The notes under the pieces were generated by a model. The model did not search any database, had not been told where the DNA came from, and worked only from the letters and a program-made list of their open reading frames with translations. A program made the translations under genes and the position numbers. From the NCBI GenBank assembly GCA_025642065.1, contig JAODUP010000163.1, positions 376,001 through 440,000 of the forward strand: 64,000 nt of DNA, in the 5' to 3' direction. This document shows positions 11,701-22,648 of the stretch, one piece after another. Source of the DNA: Paralvinella palmiformis (Eukaryota; Annelida; Polychaeta; Terebellida; Alvinellidae). Position 1 is the stretch's first letter, and each line of letters starts with the position of its first letter.

Positions 11701-14324
11701 TTGTGTGTTGTTTGTTTTGTTGTTCGTGGAGAATCCCCAGGCTGTCGCTTATTCGGCACATCTTCTATGTTTGAGTGGCTGAGAAATATCCTCCCCCACC
11801 ACTCACAGGGGAGCAGTACCGAAAGATGGAGCCGAAAAACCCTGAGGGTGGTCACTACCAGTGTTTTTAACATCCCCCTTTATTTTAAATAATTCAGTGG
11901 ATACGGCAGCGCCATTTAACGTGGTCAGCCACCCACGATGTGGTGAGCCAAGAAATTAATCTCTGGAAAAGACTTCTTTGCTGGGATCGAACCGGTGACC
12001 CTTGGCACCAAGTGCCGGGTGCTTGACCGCAAGGCCACCGGAGCTCACTGTAGTTTGTAGGAAATGATGTCTCTTTTTAACTGGTTCTATTCTGCTTTGT
12101 CAGTTATAATTAATTCACTAGAATCAACTCATAGTTATAATCACTTTCACTATTTTGTTGTTAAATAATAAAGCACATGGTTTCCTGATATTTAAAAAAA
12201 ATATAAAGTGTCTCTGGAATCAATGATAATTATATTAAACTAACCACTCAGTGCTCCATCATCTCTACAACTATCACCTTTTCACAATAAAAGGCAGATA
12301 TTTCATAGTGATATCGGGATTATTAAATGGGAAACATTAAAATGAAAGATTTGTCATAATTTAAAAAAACTTATGTCTTATTACCTACAAGCTGAAATGA
12401 GTGGCAATTATGATTCAGACTTCATTAGACAGTAAATATATAACATAGTCATGTATCAATATAAGCAGTGATAATCAGAAGACAAATTTCTGTTAGTTAT
12501 GAGCTGATTGTATTCCAACTTTGAGTGAGATTTATTTAAAAGTAATGCCTCATCTTTAATATCTTAAACTGTAGCAAAACTATTTCCATAAAAATTACTT
12601 TTTGCGCAGAATATTTCTTTTGTTCAATTATTATTTAAATTTTTATTAGTGTCAATATATAGTTAGAACAAGTTATTTTGAAGAACATGACACCACGTTT
12701 GTGCTGATGTGACAATAATAAATGAGATATATCAGTTATTGTTATATTAGTTTCAGTTCTTAAAACTAATATTTCAGAAGTCAAAGATGAGTATAAAATA
12801 TGTTGAACGAGTCACATATTTTCACAATCAACCATTATTTATCTCAGTCACCTCATTACATTGAAAAGGTATAGTTGTAAAAGGTTATACCTTGTGGAAG
12901 GATAGTGACAGCAATAAGGTAATAACTATTTTCATCTATTTTATTGTGTCCATTTTCTAGAGTGCCTCAATTAAATAATCCAACAACTAAAGCCTTCAAT
13001 AAAGATGTAACCCGAATACAACAAAATGGTTCACAAGCAATGGGAAACTAAGATCTTTTCGTTCATCAAATCAAATAATTCTTCACGTACAAAATACGGC
13101 AAGTTTAAAGTTCTGTCGTATGTGCATAGAAAAACTTACAGCAGTAGTAACTGCCCAGCATATAAATGCCGACAAAAAGGAGAACAATACAAAAAAAACA
13201 AAGGACCGCTAACACTGTAAATAATAACATAGGTCTGTTTAAATTCCAGAAAAATATCAGATAACAGTAAAAGAATCCTAAATGATATATTTCTGGTCAT
13301 CATGACTGTAATCAAAAGAAGCTTTCCTCAACCTTAGGAGCACTGAATCATGGATTATCACTATACAGCCGTGATGGTGCAGTTAGTTAGAGCATAGGAC
13401 TGGAAGCTGAAGGGTCGCGGATTCAAGACTCCATGAGCTGCAATGCTGTCATGTGGCAACTGGCTCATTCATCCATAACAATTATAATCTGACAGTGTTT
13501 GAGTAACGCTTTGCACCTTTAATGGCAGCATGAGTTGTATGCTCCATTGAGAGTTGATATGTGTGCTGGGAGGAAACAGGTCTGATTCAGGGATAATAAT
13601 ACTGAATAGTGCCTCATAACAAGGTACCTGGTTCTATATAAACATGGATTATTATATATGATACTGCAATAGATTATCTAAAGAAGCATCAAGATTACAA
13701 CAAAGATCATAATCTAGACCGAAAAAACGAAATCTGCAACTAATGAGTCATCTACGATATATTAAATATTTGCTTCAGATGGGTGATTGTTATAAGCATA
13801 TGATATACCAATATGGTTTATTTCTTCATGAAAACTAAGTAATAAAAAGTATTTTTTTTTTTGTACTATCGGTACTCCTTTTGTCAAAAAAAACACGAAA
13901 ATCGATGAAACATCATCTCAGAAGAAATGCATTAACAGAATAGTTTTTTAGTACAGAAATTTACTTATGATTAGTTACAGTCAATGGGATTAGACAGCTT
14001 CAGCTACATTGGTCCCTCAATTTCTATATATGTATTATATTATAGTAATACAATGTATAATAATTATACATTGTAAAATTACAACATGTGTACATTATAA
14101 GACTGAAATTGGAAATAAATACATACTTACTTACAATTTAAAATAAATTATTTAAATCAACCATACATAATATTAAGTATTGTAGGATGTAAAACATTAT
14201 TATTGATACACCACTAATAGTGAATGTCAATCAACAAACATTAGTAACATTAATACTTACCACAGCTAGTAGCAACCAACAGTACTATCATTATATTAAT
14301 GAAGTTATGATAGAATAGTTCCAT
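3316..14324 (-). CDS. MANSC-EGF mosaic extracellular protein, 5' part of gene (five exons; KIAA0319-like candidate)
   Basis: Gene model joining complement exons 14324-14261, 8440-8243, 6605-6495, 5906-5664 and 3474-3316, giving 258 codons plus one base before the gene runs off the left edge. All four introns have AG acceptors and GTAAG/GTAAGT or GTATG donors, and all lie in phase 1. That is the usual architecture for shuffled extracellular modules. Domain order: hydrophobic signal peptide (residues 1-21), MANSC domain (cysteines 27, 70, 74, 75, 80, 90, 95), acidic Ser/Pro linker, EGF-like module (cysteines 163 to 204) and second EGF-like module (cysteines 213 to 254). MANSC domains are known at the N-terminus of KIAA0319/KIAA0319L and a few other membrane proteins. 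KIAA0319 normally continues into PKD repeats, which I could not find in the remaining 3.3 kb. The assignment is therefore a family-level guess; a secreted or type I membrane location is inferred. Exons between those listed could have been missed. Confidence 0.62.
3475..5663. other. Intron 4 of the MANSC-EGF gene
   Basis: Bounded by the donor after 5664 and the acceptor before 3474. It contains only AT-rich sequence and short C or A runs. Open frames inside it (for example 4972-5172) have no domain signal. Confidence 0.55.
5664..5906 (-). CDS. Exon 4 of the MANSC-EGF gene: linker plus EGF-like module 1
   Basis: This 81-codon exon has acceptor TTATGTAG and donor GTATGT, phase 1 at both ends. 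The first 38 residues are an acidic, Ser/Pro/Gly-rich spacer. Residues 163-204 then carry six cysteines spaced C-x7-C-x5-C-x12-C-x-C-x11-C, with the C-x-C-x-x-G-Y signature (CVCQKGY) of EGF-like domains. The stretch N-D-S-D-L-N-Y before the fourth cysteine resembles a beta-hydroxylation/calcium-binding position but is not a clear match. Confidence 0.72.
6495..6605 (-). CDS. Exon 3 of the MANSC-EGF gene: end of MANSC domain
   Basis: This 37-codon exon has acceptor TTATGTAG and donor GTAAGT, phase 1 at both ends. Splicing restores HRGHCYLITC, the typical MANSC ending (compare G-x-CYLVSC in the family), and supplies cysteines six and seven. The rest reads as a linker with one extra cysteine and a beta-like stretch YYITVRTV. 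Confidence 0.7.
7483..7795 (-). mobile_element. SINE family S2, diverged copy
   Basis: Reverse-strand, diverged relative of the copies at 9111 and 11705. Shared segments include the CACTCACA...GGGAG...GATG-AGCCGAAA stretch, the GTGAGCCGAGAAATTAA stretch and a decayed tRNA-like end with TCGAACCTGTGA. It sits in intron 2 of the MANSC-EGF gene. A short duplicated CATCACAGGATCTTCAAC unit lies inside it. Confidence 0.65.
8243..8440 (-). CDS. Exon 2 of the MANSC-EGF gene: first part of MANSC domain
   Basis: This 66-codon exon has acceptor TTTTTGCAG and donor GTAAGT, phase 1 at both ends. It contains five of the seven MANSC cysteines: one near the start (IDIC), then AEC, the adjacent pair SCC, and MC. 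The spacing matches the MANSC motif C...C..CC....C. An N-glycosylation sequon (NAT) precedes the cysteine cluster. The remaining two cysteines are supplied by the next exon, which strongly supports the splice. Confidence 0.72.
8740..8774. repeat. (CA)n microsatellite
   Basis: About 16 CA units in intron 1 of the MANSC-EGF gene. Confidence 0.85.
9000..10790 (+). pseudogene. Decayed LINE reverse transcriptase (CR1/L2-like), interrupted by a SINE
   Basis: Conceptual translation in shifting frames shows reverse-transcriptase landmarks: RPI-SLTSVICK, QHAFIK (usual QHGFRKG), VVVNGVKSHTRGISS (usual VxSGVPQG), PRPSVLGSLVFISFINNIPE, and downstream VDPKLTFS, SLVRSHLEY, SPASKDSPV. Many stops and frameshifts show that it is dead. 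The end resembles the V-D-S-A-P-S-R-N-A-F tail of CR1-type elements. Related remnants occur at 34186-35270. It lies in intron 1 of the MANSC-EGF gene, in antisense orientation. Clade assignment is from memory of motifs. Confidence 0.7.
9111..9489 (+). mobile_element. tRNA-derived SINE, family S2, nested in the LINE
   Basis: The tRNA-like head GCTCCGGTGGCCTAGTGGTT with B-box GGTTCGAACCC is followed by a 300-base body ending in AACAAAACCAAAACC. It is flanked by the exact 11-base direct repeat ATCTGGGAAAA (9100-9110 and 9490-9500). Removing it rejoins the LINE frame, so it inserted after the LINE. It is not a functional tRNA, since no 3' acceptor strand pairs with the head. Confidence 0.85.
11705..12050 (-). 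mobile_element. tRNA-derived SINE, family S2
   Basis: Reverse-strand copy of the 9111 element along its whole length: the head near 12049 reads GAGCTCCGGTGGCC and the tail near 11705 reads AACAAAACAAAC. It is flanked by TAGTTTGT at 11697-11704 and 12051-12058, a target-site duplication. Confidence 0.82.
12060..13348. other. Intronic AT-rich sequence
   Basis: Part of intron 1 of the MANSC-EGF gene. An open frame at 13026-13220 on the plus strand (Lys/Ser-rich) has no recognisable domain. Confidence 0.4.
13359..13642 (+). mobile_element. tRNA-derived SINE, family S3
   Basis: The head GATGGTGCAGTTAGTTAGAG resembles an A-box region, followed by a B-box-like GATTCAAGACT and a 200-base unrelated body. 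It is flanked by CATGGATTAT at 13349-13358 and 13643-13652, an exact 10-base target-site duplication. Confidence 0.75.
14049..14075. repeat. Perfect 13-base inverted repeat
   Basis: Arms TACAATGTATAAT and ATTATACATTGTA are separated by one base. It lies in intron 1, near the signal-peptide exon. Confidence 0.8.
14261..14324 (-). CDS. Exon 1 of the MANSC-EGF gene: signal peptide
   Basis: The exon encodes 21 residues starting MELFYH and ending in a hydrophobic run IMIVLLVATSC, then splices at G|GTAAGT in phase 1. The chosen ATG at 14324 has A at -3 and G at +4. Two in-frame ATGs lie upstream (14339 and one near the acceptor) with weaker context. An AG acceptor after a T-rich tract at 14384-14383 suggests that the 5' UTR is itself spliced and that the exon runs from 14382. 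The join to the MANSC exon gives Ser-Cys-Ala at the likely cleavage site. Confidence 0.55.
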
Positions 14325-14382
14325 TTTCCATTTGTACATCAGCAGCAGAACATTGTCAACAAAAGACAGCATCCAGGTCAAA

Positions 14383-16186
14383 CTACAAAATAAATTAATA
14401 AGATAATTTTTTTTGATTGGAATAAAAAAGGAATCTAAAGTCATCACATCCTAAACATTATTCAGGATTAACGCATTTATAATTCACTGATGATTTAAGA
14501 CGGCTGTCATCCAATAATATGACACAAACAGGTAATTAGTAGATTTCCACAGAATATAAAGTACCAGTATCGACTGATGGAAAAGTTATCAACAAGAATG
14601 AATAGATTAATTAATGGTTTATTATGTCAAAGCTGCAAGGAATAACATAAAGAAAACTGAACTTCTTGTTAAGTTATTAATAATGATTAGATGGAAAATA
14701 CCACAAGAGAATAATATAATGCCAAATAATTAATGCAAAATATATCACATGTTTTGGTATAATTATCTCTGTTTGCCTTATATTAATGTTTGTTTCATGG
14801 GATTTTCAACAGTTAATGTAGATTCTGTTTACCAAATTCTATGATTTATAATATCACACTGTCATCAAGTGTGCTAACTTTGATATTCAGTCAATGATTT
14901 ATAGATAATTAAATCATTCAATCAAGCTGGAGTAGACCTGTTATAATTGTGTATAGAGGTTTACTAATTGCAGTAATGATCAGATTGATTATAATTAAGT
15001 TTGAGACTTATAATGATGAGTTTTTGACAACCTCAAGGTGTAACTGTTAGAGAGATAAAGTATAAATAATTTCATACTACTATTGTACTAGAGTATTATA
15101 AACTTGTACAAATTCTCGGAGGGAGATACTTGAATATAAAATCAATACACTCAACACCTTGCCCATAAATATACTATTTCATAAAGTTTAACTTGTACTG
15201 AATACAACAGACAGTATTCACACAGATAGTGCAACATCTCAGGGCAACCAACCAAATTATGTGAAATGTTGTTCTTTTAAGAACAATTATTTTCTCATAA
15301 TAAACTAAATCGTTCAAGTGAACTCCACAAGTAATAAAGTAAAGAGAAAGGTGAAATCCCCCCCCCCCCCGGTATAGCTAGGCTAGAATTTAAATCAGTG
15401 TGCTAGAGGTCTGTAGCTAAATATACTATTACTTCAGGAACAGAGATACCCCAAACAAACTATATGAGTAGGTCAAGATGTCATTATATTTTAACATCTG
15501 CAGTACACTGTCTGGCTGTCAGTATTAAAACAACTATTTGAATAAGTGAATATGAGCCACAACAGAAGACTAGTCATAATGTAGGAAAACCCACATTTAT
15601 GGCTGCTTGCTATGAAAGAGAATATGATCAATGAATGAAGAACCAAGGATAAAAGTTCAATTAACATTTTATTCATACTTATACAGGAAAATGTAAGAAA
15701 AGTGTTTAAAAGTAGTTTTAAGTTTTATTTCTTTGTGGCTATTTTTGAAGATTTAGATATTAAGTCCCTGCTGCATTGTATTCATCAACTATTTAGCTGA
15801 TGTAAGCATAATCAACAATTCAGGCAACATTTATAAGAAACATGAACTGAAGTTCCTTTAGATTTATAATATGGTGACACCTGAACAGTTTTGGGGTTAT
15901 TATAGCTCTACTGTACTATATACTGTGTTAGCAAATACCAGTAGGGCACACTTTTGTGAACCATTAAATTTAGCCAATTTAAATATGTATATATGTTCAT
16001 GAAAGAATCAAATTCACAGAGAGATTACTATGAAGTAACCATTAAGCCATCAAAATATCAGTGATCTTTTCTGTGTCCACAAAATTGCATTCACATGGAA
16101 GAGTGAAATGTAGTCATTAATCTTATATATGTATATGTCTGAATCTGTGACAAAATGTGTACTTGGATTTAGATGTCCCTTCAAGA

Positions 16187-16240
<54 letters not shown>

Positions 16241-19200
16241 ATATATTTCTATATTATTACCAGCAATCTGGTTGATTCTCTACGGTTACATTTGTGTATG
16301 TACCATGTTAAAATATGCGGAACAATTAATCTGACCGGCTAATTGAGAAGTAAAACATCGACAGAAGTAGATTAATATGATATGAAGTCAGTTGAAAGAA
16401 GTGATAAATGTCTTCCAAACGTGGCTATGTCAGGCATAAAAATAAATTGCTGAACTTGCCATTTTATGCAGTACCAGTTCATTTTAACATTCCAAATATT
16501 ATTTTTATATATTTTAACATGCAAATATGTATGATCATCTCACAGATACATTAAGAACAAATGCTCAGCACAGAAATGTACAAGGAGTATCAATGGTAGA
16601 CCAACCAAGATCCTTTCATTTGACACAATGTGTTTGTTCTGTGTACATATTGAGGGGAATGGCCATCACTCTTCAATGTCATTTTGTTTACATTCACTAA
16701 ATTCTGTGGACAAAAATAATGGTGTTTCTCATTTCTATCATTAATTACACTGTCTGACAAAGTAGGATATATCTGACAAAAATGTGTATACTTTCCTCTG
16801 ATGAAAATATATTTCCACATTCATCAAAAAACTATTGACAGTTCCCATTAAAGCTAGCGACTGATGTGTGAAATGGTCATGAAGAAATCATGTTCACAAG
16901 GAAATAACCCACAGATGTGCAGATCATGGCATACCTCTCATCAGACCAGCAGAAAATGGCACCAAAATAAGAAACATCACAAGATTATTCCTAGAAGGGT
17001 CAGGAAGCGACTCGCAACCCAGCTACTGTAGGGCCACAGTGACAGAACACACTTGCGTGGATTAATATTAAATTAACCAAACTGTAGGTTCTTGTTTTAG
17101 GCACCATGGTATCTGCTACTATTCGTTGAATGAAAAGTCGTCTCCAAAGGAAGTTAATTCTAATCGATCAGTCAGCTCCGTTGTAAATAGGATTATCTGG
17201 GTTAGGCTAAGGTAAGTAATTAACGCGCTATTTCCTGCTCGTTTGCAGACAAACATTGAAACTGGCATTAAAGTATTACATAAATTCAGTTTAAGTCATT
17301 CCATATTTGGACCTTTTGAATAAACACAGTTTTCTTTAAGTTCTTAAACACTAACCACTATACAAAGTCCAACAGAATCATAAAATAACACTGTGCAATT
17401 CAGAAACAGAGAAGCACTTTTCACATGAAGCAAGTAACACTGAACTTTCAAACTGCTAGACTGAGCCCCAAATAGTCCTACAATAGTGTTGTTCAGTGTA
17501 GATTCTACTAAATACCTATATATGTTATGTGACTGTTATTATCATATTACTCTATATTGGATTAATTGTAGTATAAGCAATGCAACTGCAGTTACATATT
17601 ACATCATATGATACAGTTTATGTATAAATGGCTCTGATTGGTTGTGAGCTAGAGGAAGCTTCTTGATTATTAGTTGATGATGTAAGTGTTTCTCTGCTAC
17701 ATTGTAACTATAGTCTGTATTTGGACATTAAACCATGCTACACCAGTCTTAAATTTGGTATTATGTAACACATACAGAAAAAATCAGAACTGTGTAATAA
17801 TGAATGCATCATATGTTTTATTCAATAGTGTTATTAGCATCACATAGAACTTTCTGGATACAGTTTGTTTAATATTATCATGCTTAGGAATAAAACATAC
17901 ACACACACACATATATATATATATAACTACAAACACATATCTAGTGCACATTAACCGCACTTTTTCACAAAACAATAACACATTGTATCATCATTGAAAA
18001 AGTCTGCCTCCAACTCCAATATTTAATACATAGCTGCTTAAGGAACTGCGATGAGCAGAGCATTATCTATGTACAACTATAATTTACCAATATGGCAGTC
18101 AGCAGTGCTGACTGAATGAGATTCTTCAGGCAGAAGGGTTTGAATCGTTAAAAGGACTTTTAATTATTATATCATAGATTTGCTGAGTGCACGACTTTGT
18201 TTACACATGTATATATTTATAATGCAGGATGACTGCATTGAAAACATACGTTGTGTTCAATCTGCTAATGGAGCACACTCAAATAGAAACTGTGTACCTC
18301 AATCTATTTTAAGCATTATGCTTTGGCTTTTGGTGTGCTTCTGTTTTGTGAACTATACTTTATAATTACACAAACTGGACAATATACACTAAGGACTGCC
18401 TGAGGCAGGTGAAAGTCATCTTTGGACAAGTGATTCATTGTCTTACCTAACTGACCAGGTACATTTTACTGGCATAACATTGTTCTAATCATTAACAACT
18501 TAATACCATGCTTATCATACCAGAGAATTGGTCAAAATGAATTCCTGTCTAACTCTTTATTAGACAGCATAAAGCAAACATCCCTTCGGATGTGTGTGTG
18601 GTTCAGGGATGACACCCATGCTCTTTTCATTAGCTGGTGCTGTGACACACTCATGCTCTCAACCAATCATGCAATTCGTTTCTCATAGCATCTTAGGAGC
18701 ATTAAGCACAAAACACACAGAACTTGGTGCTCAACAAACTATTGTGTTAGGCGTATGCATACAAAAGTTGAAAAAAAAGGTGTCAAATCATCATACAGTA
18801 ATGCATATGAACCATTATCCCAACACACTTACTTAGTTACTACCCACCAGCATGATGTCATTAGCTGACTGATGTCAGCTCTGGAAGTTCCATCAACAAA
18901 CCACTTTCAAAAAGATATTCTCCCAGGCACAATGAAAGGTAGTGACATGAATTCTCCTTAGAGAAGGGTTGGGGAGAAATGGCAGAAACTTCCAGATGTA
19001 TTTATTTTAAGGTGCAAAACATAACCATGTGTAAGCCATGGTATCACCAAGTACATTTGTACAGGGATACAATTAAATTATTAATGTTTTCATCTGTTTA
19101 ATAATGTTTAAGAAAAACAACACAGTGCTTCCAGACAATGATACATAATCTCATTGTCTACTTCCCTTGAATATGTTGAATGTTATGTGGTACAGTGCAA

Positions 19201-19533
19201 AAAAAACCCCTATAAACCTGCAAGATAAAGCAATAACCCCCATCAGTGTCACATTAATCTAGTCAATATGAAGTCTATCTACCATATTATAATTAGGCAG
19301 TGCAGAAACTTCCCTATGCTATGCTGTAATAACAATCACAGTTCACACACCTCTCACTCACTGCTGCATATTTAATATGCAGCATTGGGTGAGTGTTATT
19401 ACACAGCAGCATCTCTTCACAGTGATACATACATGTAGTTATTACTACAGACTACATGATGTTGTCAGTAGTATTCAAGCATGACCAGACACACCATCAC
19501 CCTCCTCATAGTTGGTTGGGTATTTGATAATGT
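14383..19533. other. Intergenic AT-rich stretch, no gene supported
   Basis: Upstream of the signal-peptide exon of the minus-strand gene; it may contain its promoter or 5' UTR exons. Features seen are poly-C at about 15359, (TA)n at 16194, a short TA/CA run at 17895-17925, and short open frames without domain or splice support. Confidence 0.4.
16192..16235. repeat. (TA)n microsatellite
   Basis: About 20 TA units, followed by ATGAAAATATAT. Confidence 0.85.
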
Positions 19534-20422
19534 TACTGTATATACTTGCGTATAAGTCCAGGCCAATTTTGGACCCTGTAAATCTCTCCTCGTGCATATG
19601 CTCACCTATAAATCAGGTCAAGTAGTGGCTTAAAATCCCTCAAAATTGGAATCATTGTCGTCATTCACCAAAAAGTACACACACAGATTTGGCTTTGATA
19701 TGTTATAACTAATAAAAATAAACAAACATGTCACACCAAACACCCTTGCTTCACCAGCAGCGGCACACACAAATACAGATATATATATATATCCACACCC
19801 ACACACACACAATTTGGCTTTGATGTTATAACTAATATAAATAAACAAACTTGTCACACCAAACAGCTTGATTGTAGACTCCCTTCAATTGACAAGCATT
19901 ATTTGTTAATTGTTTCACAGCAAGTGGCCAGCAATGTGAACAGTGATTTTTAAATTATCACTATTCATCTGGTAGTTAACAATGCCTGACTATCAAGTAT
20001 TATATTACATACAGACTGGCATGTTTGTGAAATGCAAATAACAGTTTGGTGAAAATGAATCTTAATTTATTGACTAAGACTAAGAGGCAGAGATGTGGCG
20101 ATTTTGTTCCAATTATCCCTCATACAAACAGGCCTGATTGTCACTTCAATTGGCAAGTGTTATTAATTCATTGTTTCACAGCACATCTGGAGGTACTGGT
20201 AGGTAACAAGGCATGACTATCAAGTATTATTACATAAAGAGCAGCATGTTTGTTAGATCCAAATAACAGTTTGGTGAAAATTAATTGTTATTTATTGAAT
20301 AATAATGGGTTACTAGGCAGCAATGTGATGATTTAATTCTGATTCTGGCTCTTAATGGGTTGAATCCTAGTGTTGAGCATCACTACCATAAAATCGACTT
20401 ATATAAGCGAGTATATATGGTA
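19534..20422. mobile_element. Non-autonomous DNA transposon with terminal inverted repeats and an internal duplication
   Basis: The left end ACTGTATATACTTGCG TATAAGTC and the right end (reverse complement ACCATATATACTCGCTTA TATAAGTC) form imperfect terminal inverted repeats. Inside, a 65-base segment recurs (19679 and 19801) and a ~240-base segment recurs (19867-20128 and 20131-20355). No transposase frame is present. The superfamily is not assigned and no clear target-site duplication was seen. Confidence 0.62.
19867..20355. repeat. Two tandem copies of a ~240-base segment
   Basis: Shared landmarks in order: TTCAATTG-CAAG, TTGTTTCACAGCA, ATGACTATCAAGTATTAT, AATAACAGTTTGGTGAAAAT and TTTATTGA. 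The copies are diverged, so the duplication is not recent. It lies inside the TIR element. Confidence 0.7.
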
Positions 20423-22264
20423 TTTTGCTTTGCATAGCAAACCAGTCATTATAAAATCAAATTTATTCAGCACTATAATTTATATTACTGTACATATACC
20501 AGAAATAAATAATATCAATCTTTTATCTCACAATCTTAAACATGATGAATTATTGACATACACTTTAAATAAGTATGTGGCATGTGGACAAGATTTATAA
20601 TGAAATAACTTATGCTTATGTATATTGGTTTCAAACTGTTAAAGTCTCTATTAATTAGGTATTTCCATGGCAATTTTCCCCAAATTTAGTTTCTCCCCTG
20701 TACAGAAAGTATTTCTGCCGTACCAGCAGAAACTGGGTAATTACTGTGGTTTTACTTGGGAGAAACCTGTCAACCCTGTAACCAAGAACTCATCCTGAAA
20801 ATGTGATCAGGATGAGGACAGACTGGAAAGAAATTGTTCTAGAACTGTTTTTGTTCCTTGGCGAGTGTCAATTAAATCCAGTATGTATTTTGTCTGTCTC
20901 TAATGATATATATTTGATGTTGTGTTGCATAACTGACAGAGTCCTGTTTATTTCTAGCTTTACAGATACTGATGTCAACAGCTTGATTTTGCTATATTTT
21001 GATTAATGCAAGGCTTTAATTTAAAATATCAAGATAACAAAAGAATACACAAGTTTTCCCCTTTCCTGAATAGACTGCTTTTCCAATACTTCTGATTCCG
21101 ATCATTTGAATTAATTCTATATATGGAGGTCATGGGTCAGGGTATGAAATAAGCACTAACCTGTTAGCACCTGGGCTAATAGAAGTAATTGTGGGCTATT
21201 AGAATAGCCAATAGGTGTGTTATTAACCTGCATTATTATACTATCTTAGCAGTACTCACCGCGCAGATATAACACCTGTGACTGTCACACATCCATAATG
21301 CATTCAATGAATAAACCACAACAGTCATATTACGGTAGTCCCATAATGAATCCTTATTAGTGCTACCCATCTAAATCTATATTGTCTAATGACATGACTG
21401 AAAAAGAATTTATGCGGAGCTATTATGAATCTACTAAATGCCTACCTGACTCGTTTCCGTTTGAAATATTCGATAGGATATACATCGTTCAAGGTGGGTA
21501 TAGTTAATGTTACCGGGTTAATTGGAGGGGGGGGGGGGGCTTTAGCAAAATAGTGATAGAAAATAAATTGAAAAGTTGTTTACATTTCAAGAAATTGAGC
21601 AAGAACACGAAAATGTATTATTACATTTTCGTTTAGATTAATAATGTGCCTAGTCCTAGGCACATTATTACAGTAGCACTGATGCGTTATGATAATTTAA
21701 AATTTTAATAAATCGCATGCTCTGCTTGGAACCCCTTTCCCAAGAGACGTACCAGGTAATTTCTATGTAAAAATTAGGTGGATATTTAAAGTTAAGGGAA
21801 ACGTTATGATGACATACGCTTCCCTTGTGTAGCGCTGCTCAAAACCACCATTTGCTATATTAATTTGCTCAATTTGAATTTGTTGGGTGTTCAATACAAA
21901 CTAAACGGTGAGTATTAAATGATGTAATTGTTTACATTTATTGCATTCGTGATATATTACAAGTGATATTATATTTTTTTGTAAAACCAGTCGTAAAGCC
22001 AGAGTTTGCCTGCCACTCATTTTAAGTTTTCAAAATTCCCAGACTTTTCCCTGACTGACAACTTAAATTTTCCTTACTTGACTAACCGAAGAATCATGAC
22101 AATTGCTACAAAGATAACATAATTATATAGAATTATCAATTATTTTCATGATTTCAGAGAGACAATACGAATGTCTTCTGTTCTCGGCTGGAAAACCCTT
22201 CCTCTTCCAGGCAAGTGTTCTCCGTAAATTCTGTTGTCAACGTTTCTGTAGTTCAACCCTCTTC
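20423..22264. other. Non-coding AT-rich stretch with hairpins
   Basis: No gene supported. It contains poly-G at about 21526-21538 and two adjacent perfect palindromes (21608-21669). Confidence 0.4.
21608..21669. repeat. Two adjacent perfect palindromes
   Basis: The first has arms CGAAAATGTA/TACATTTTCG with 4 bases between (21608-21631). The second has 14-base arms AATAATGTGCCTAG/CTAGGCACATTATT with 2 bases between (21640-21669). Confidence 0.85.
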
Positions 22265-22268
22265 CTTT

Positions 22269-22269
22269 C

Positions 22270-22330
<61 letters not shown>
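22269..22330. repeat. (TAA)n microsatellite at LINE 3' end
   Basis: About 20 TAA units. On the minus strand this is the (ATT)n tail of the adjacent LINE. Confidence 0.88.
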
Positions 22331-22491
22331 TACAAACTTATATAGCACCAATATCCTCGAAGAAAATGAAGCTCAGTGGGGCTGCTAGTACAGGGGTTGG
22401 GCAAACTCATAGTCAAGGTACAATGCAAAATTCATCAACAAATGATCGGATCCAGTGGAAACTTAGGAGGGAAAATCAAGTCTGAAAAGGT

Positions 22492-22648
22492 ACAGATCAC
22501 TACCACTCGTGTTCAAATCTCGGCGTGGGCATATCTGAAGGTTGTTTCGTCTTTCACTTCGCCTCATTACCTTTGGAGGTCGATCGGCCCATTTAGCCTA
22601 CCTTGTGCACAAAGTGGCCGTAAAACATCAATCATCATCATCATCATC
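22492..22648 (+). mobile_element. SINE family S1, 5'-truncated, nested in the LINE
   Basis: Starts inside the tRNA-like head (ACAGATCACTACCACTCGTG) and continues through the S1 body to an (ATC)n tail. The host sequence ATCAAGTCTGAAAAGGT occurs on both sides (22475-22491 and 22646-22662), a target-site duplication of 14 to 17 bases. Its ATC start merges with the tail. Confidence 0.85.
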
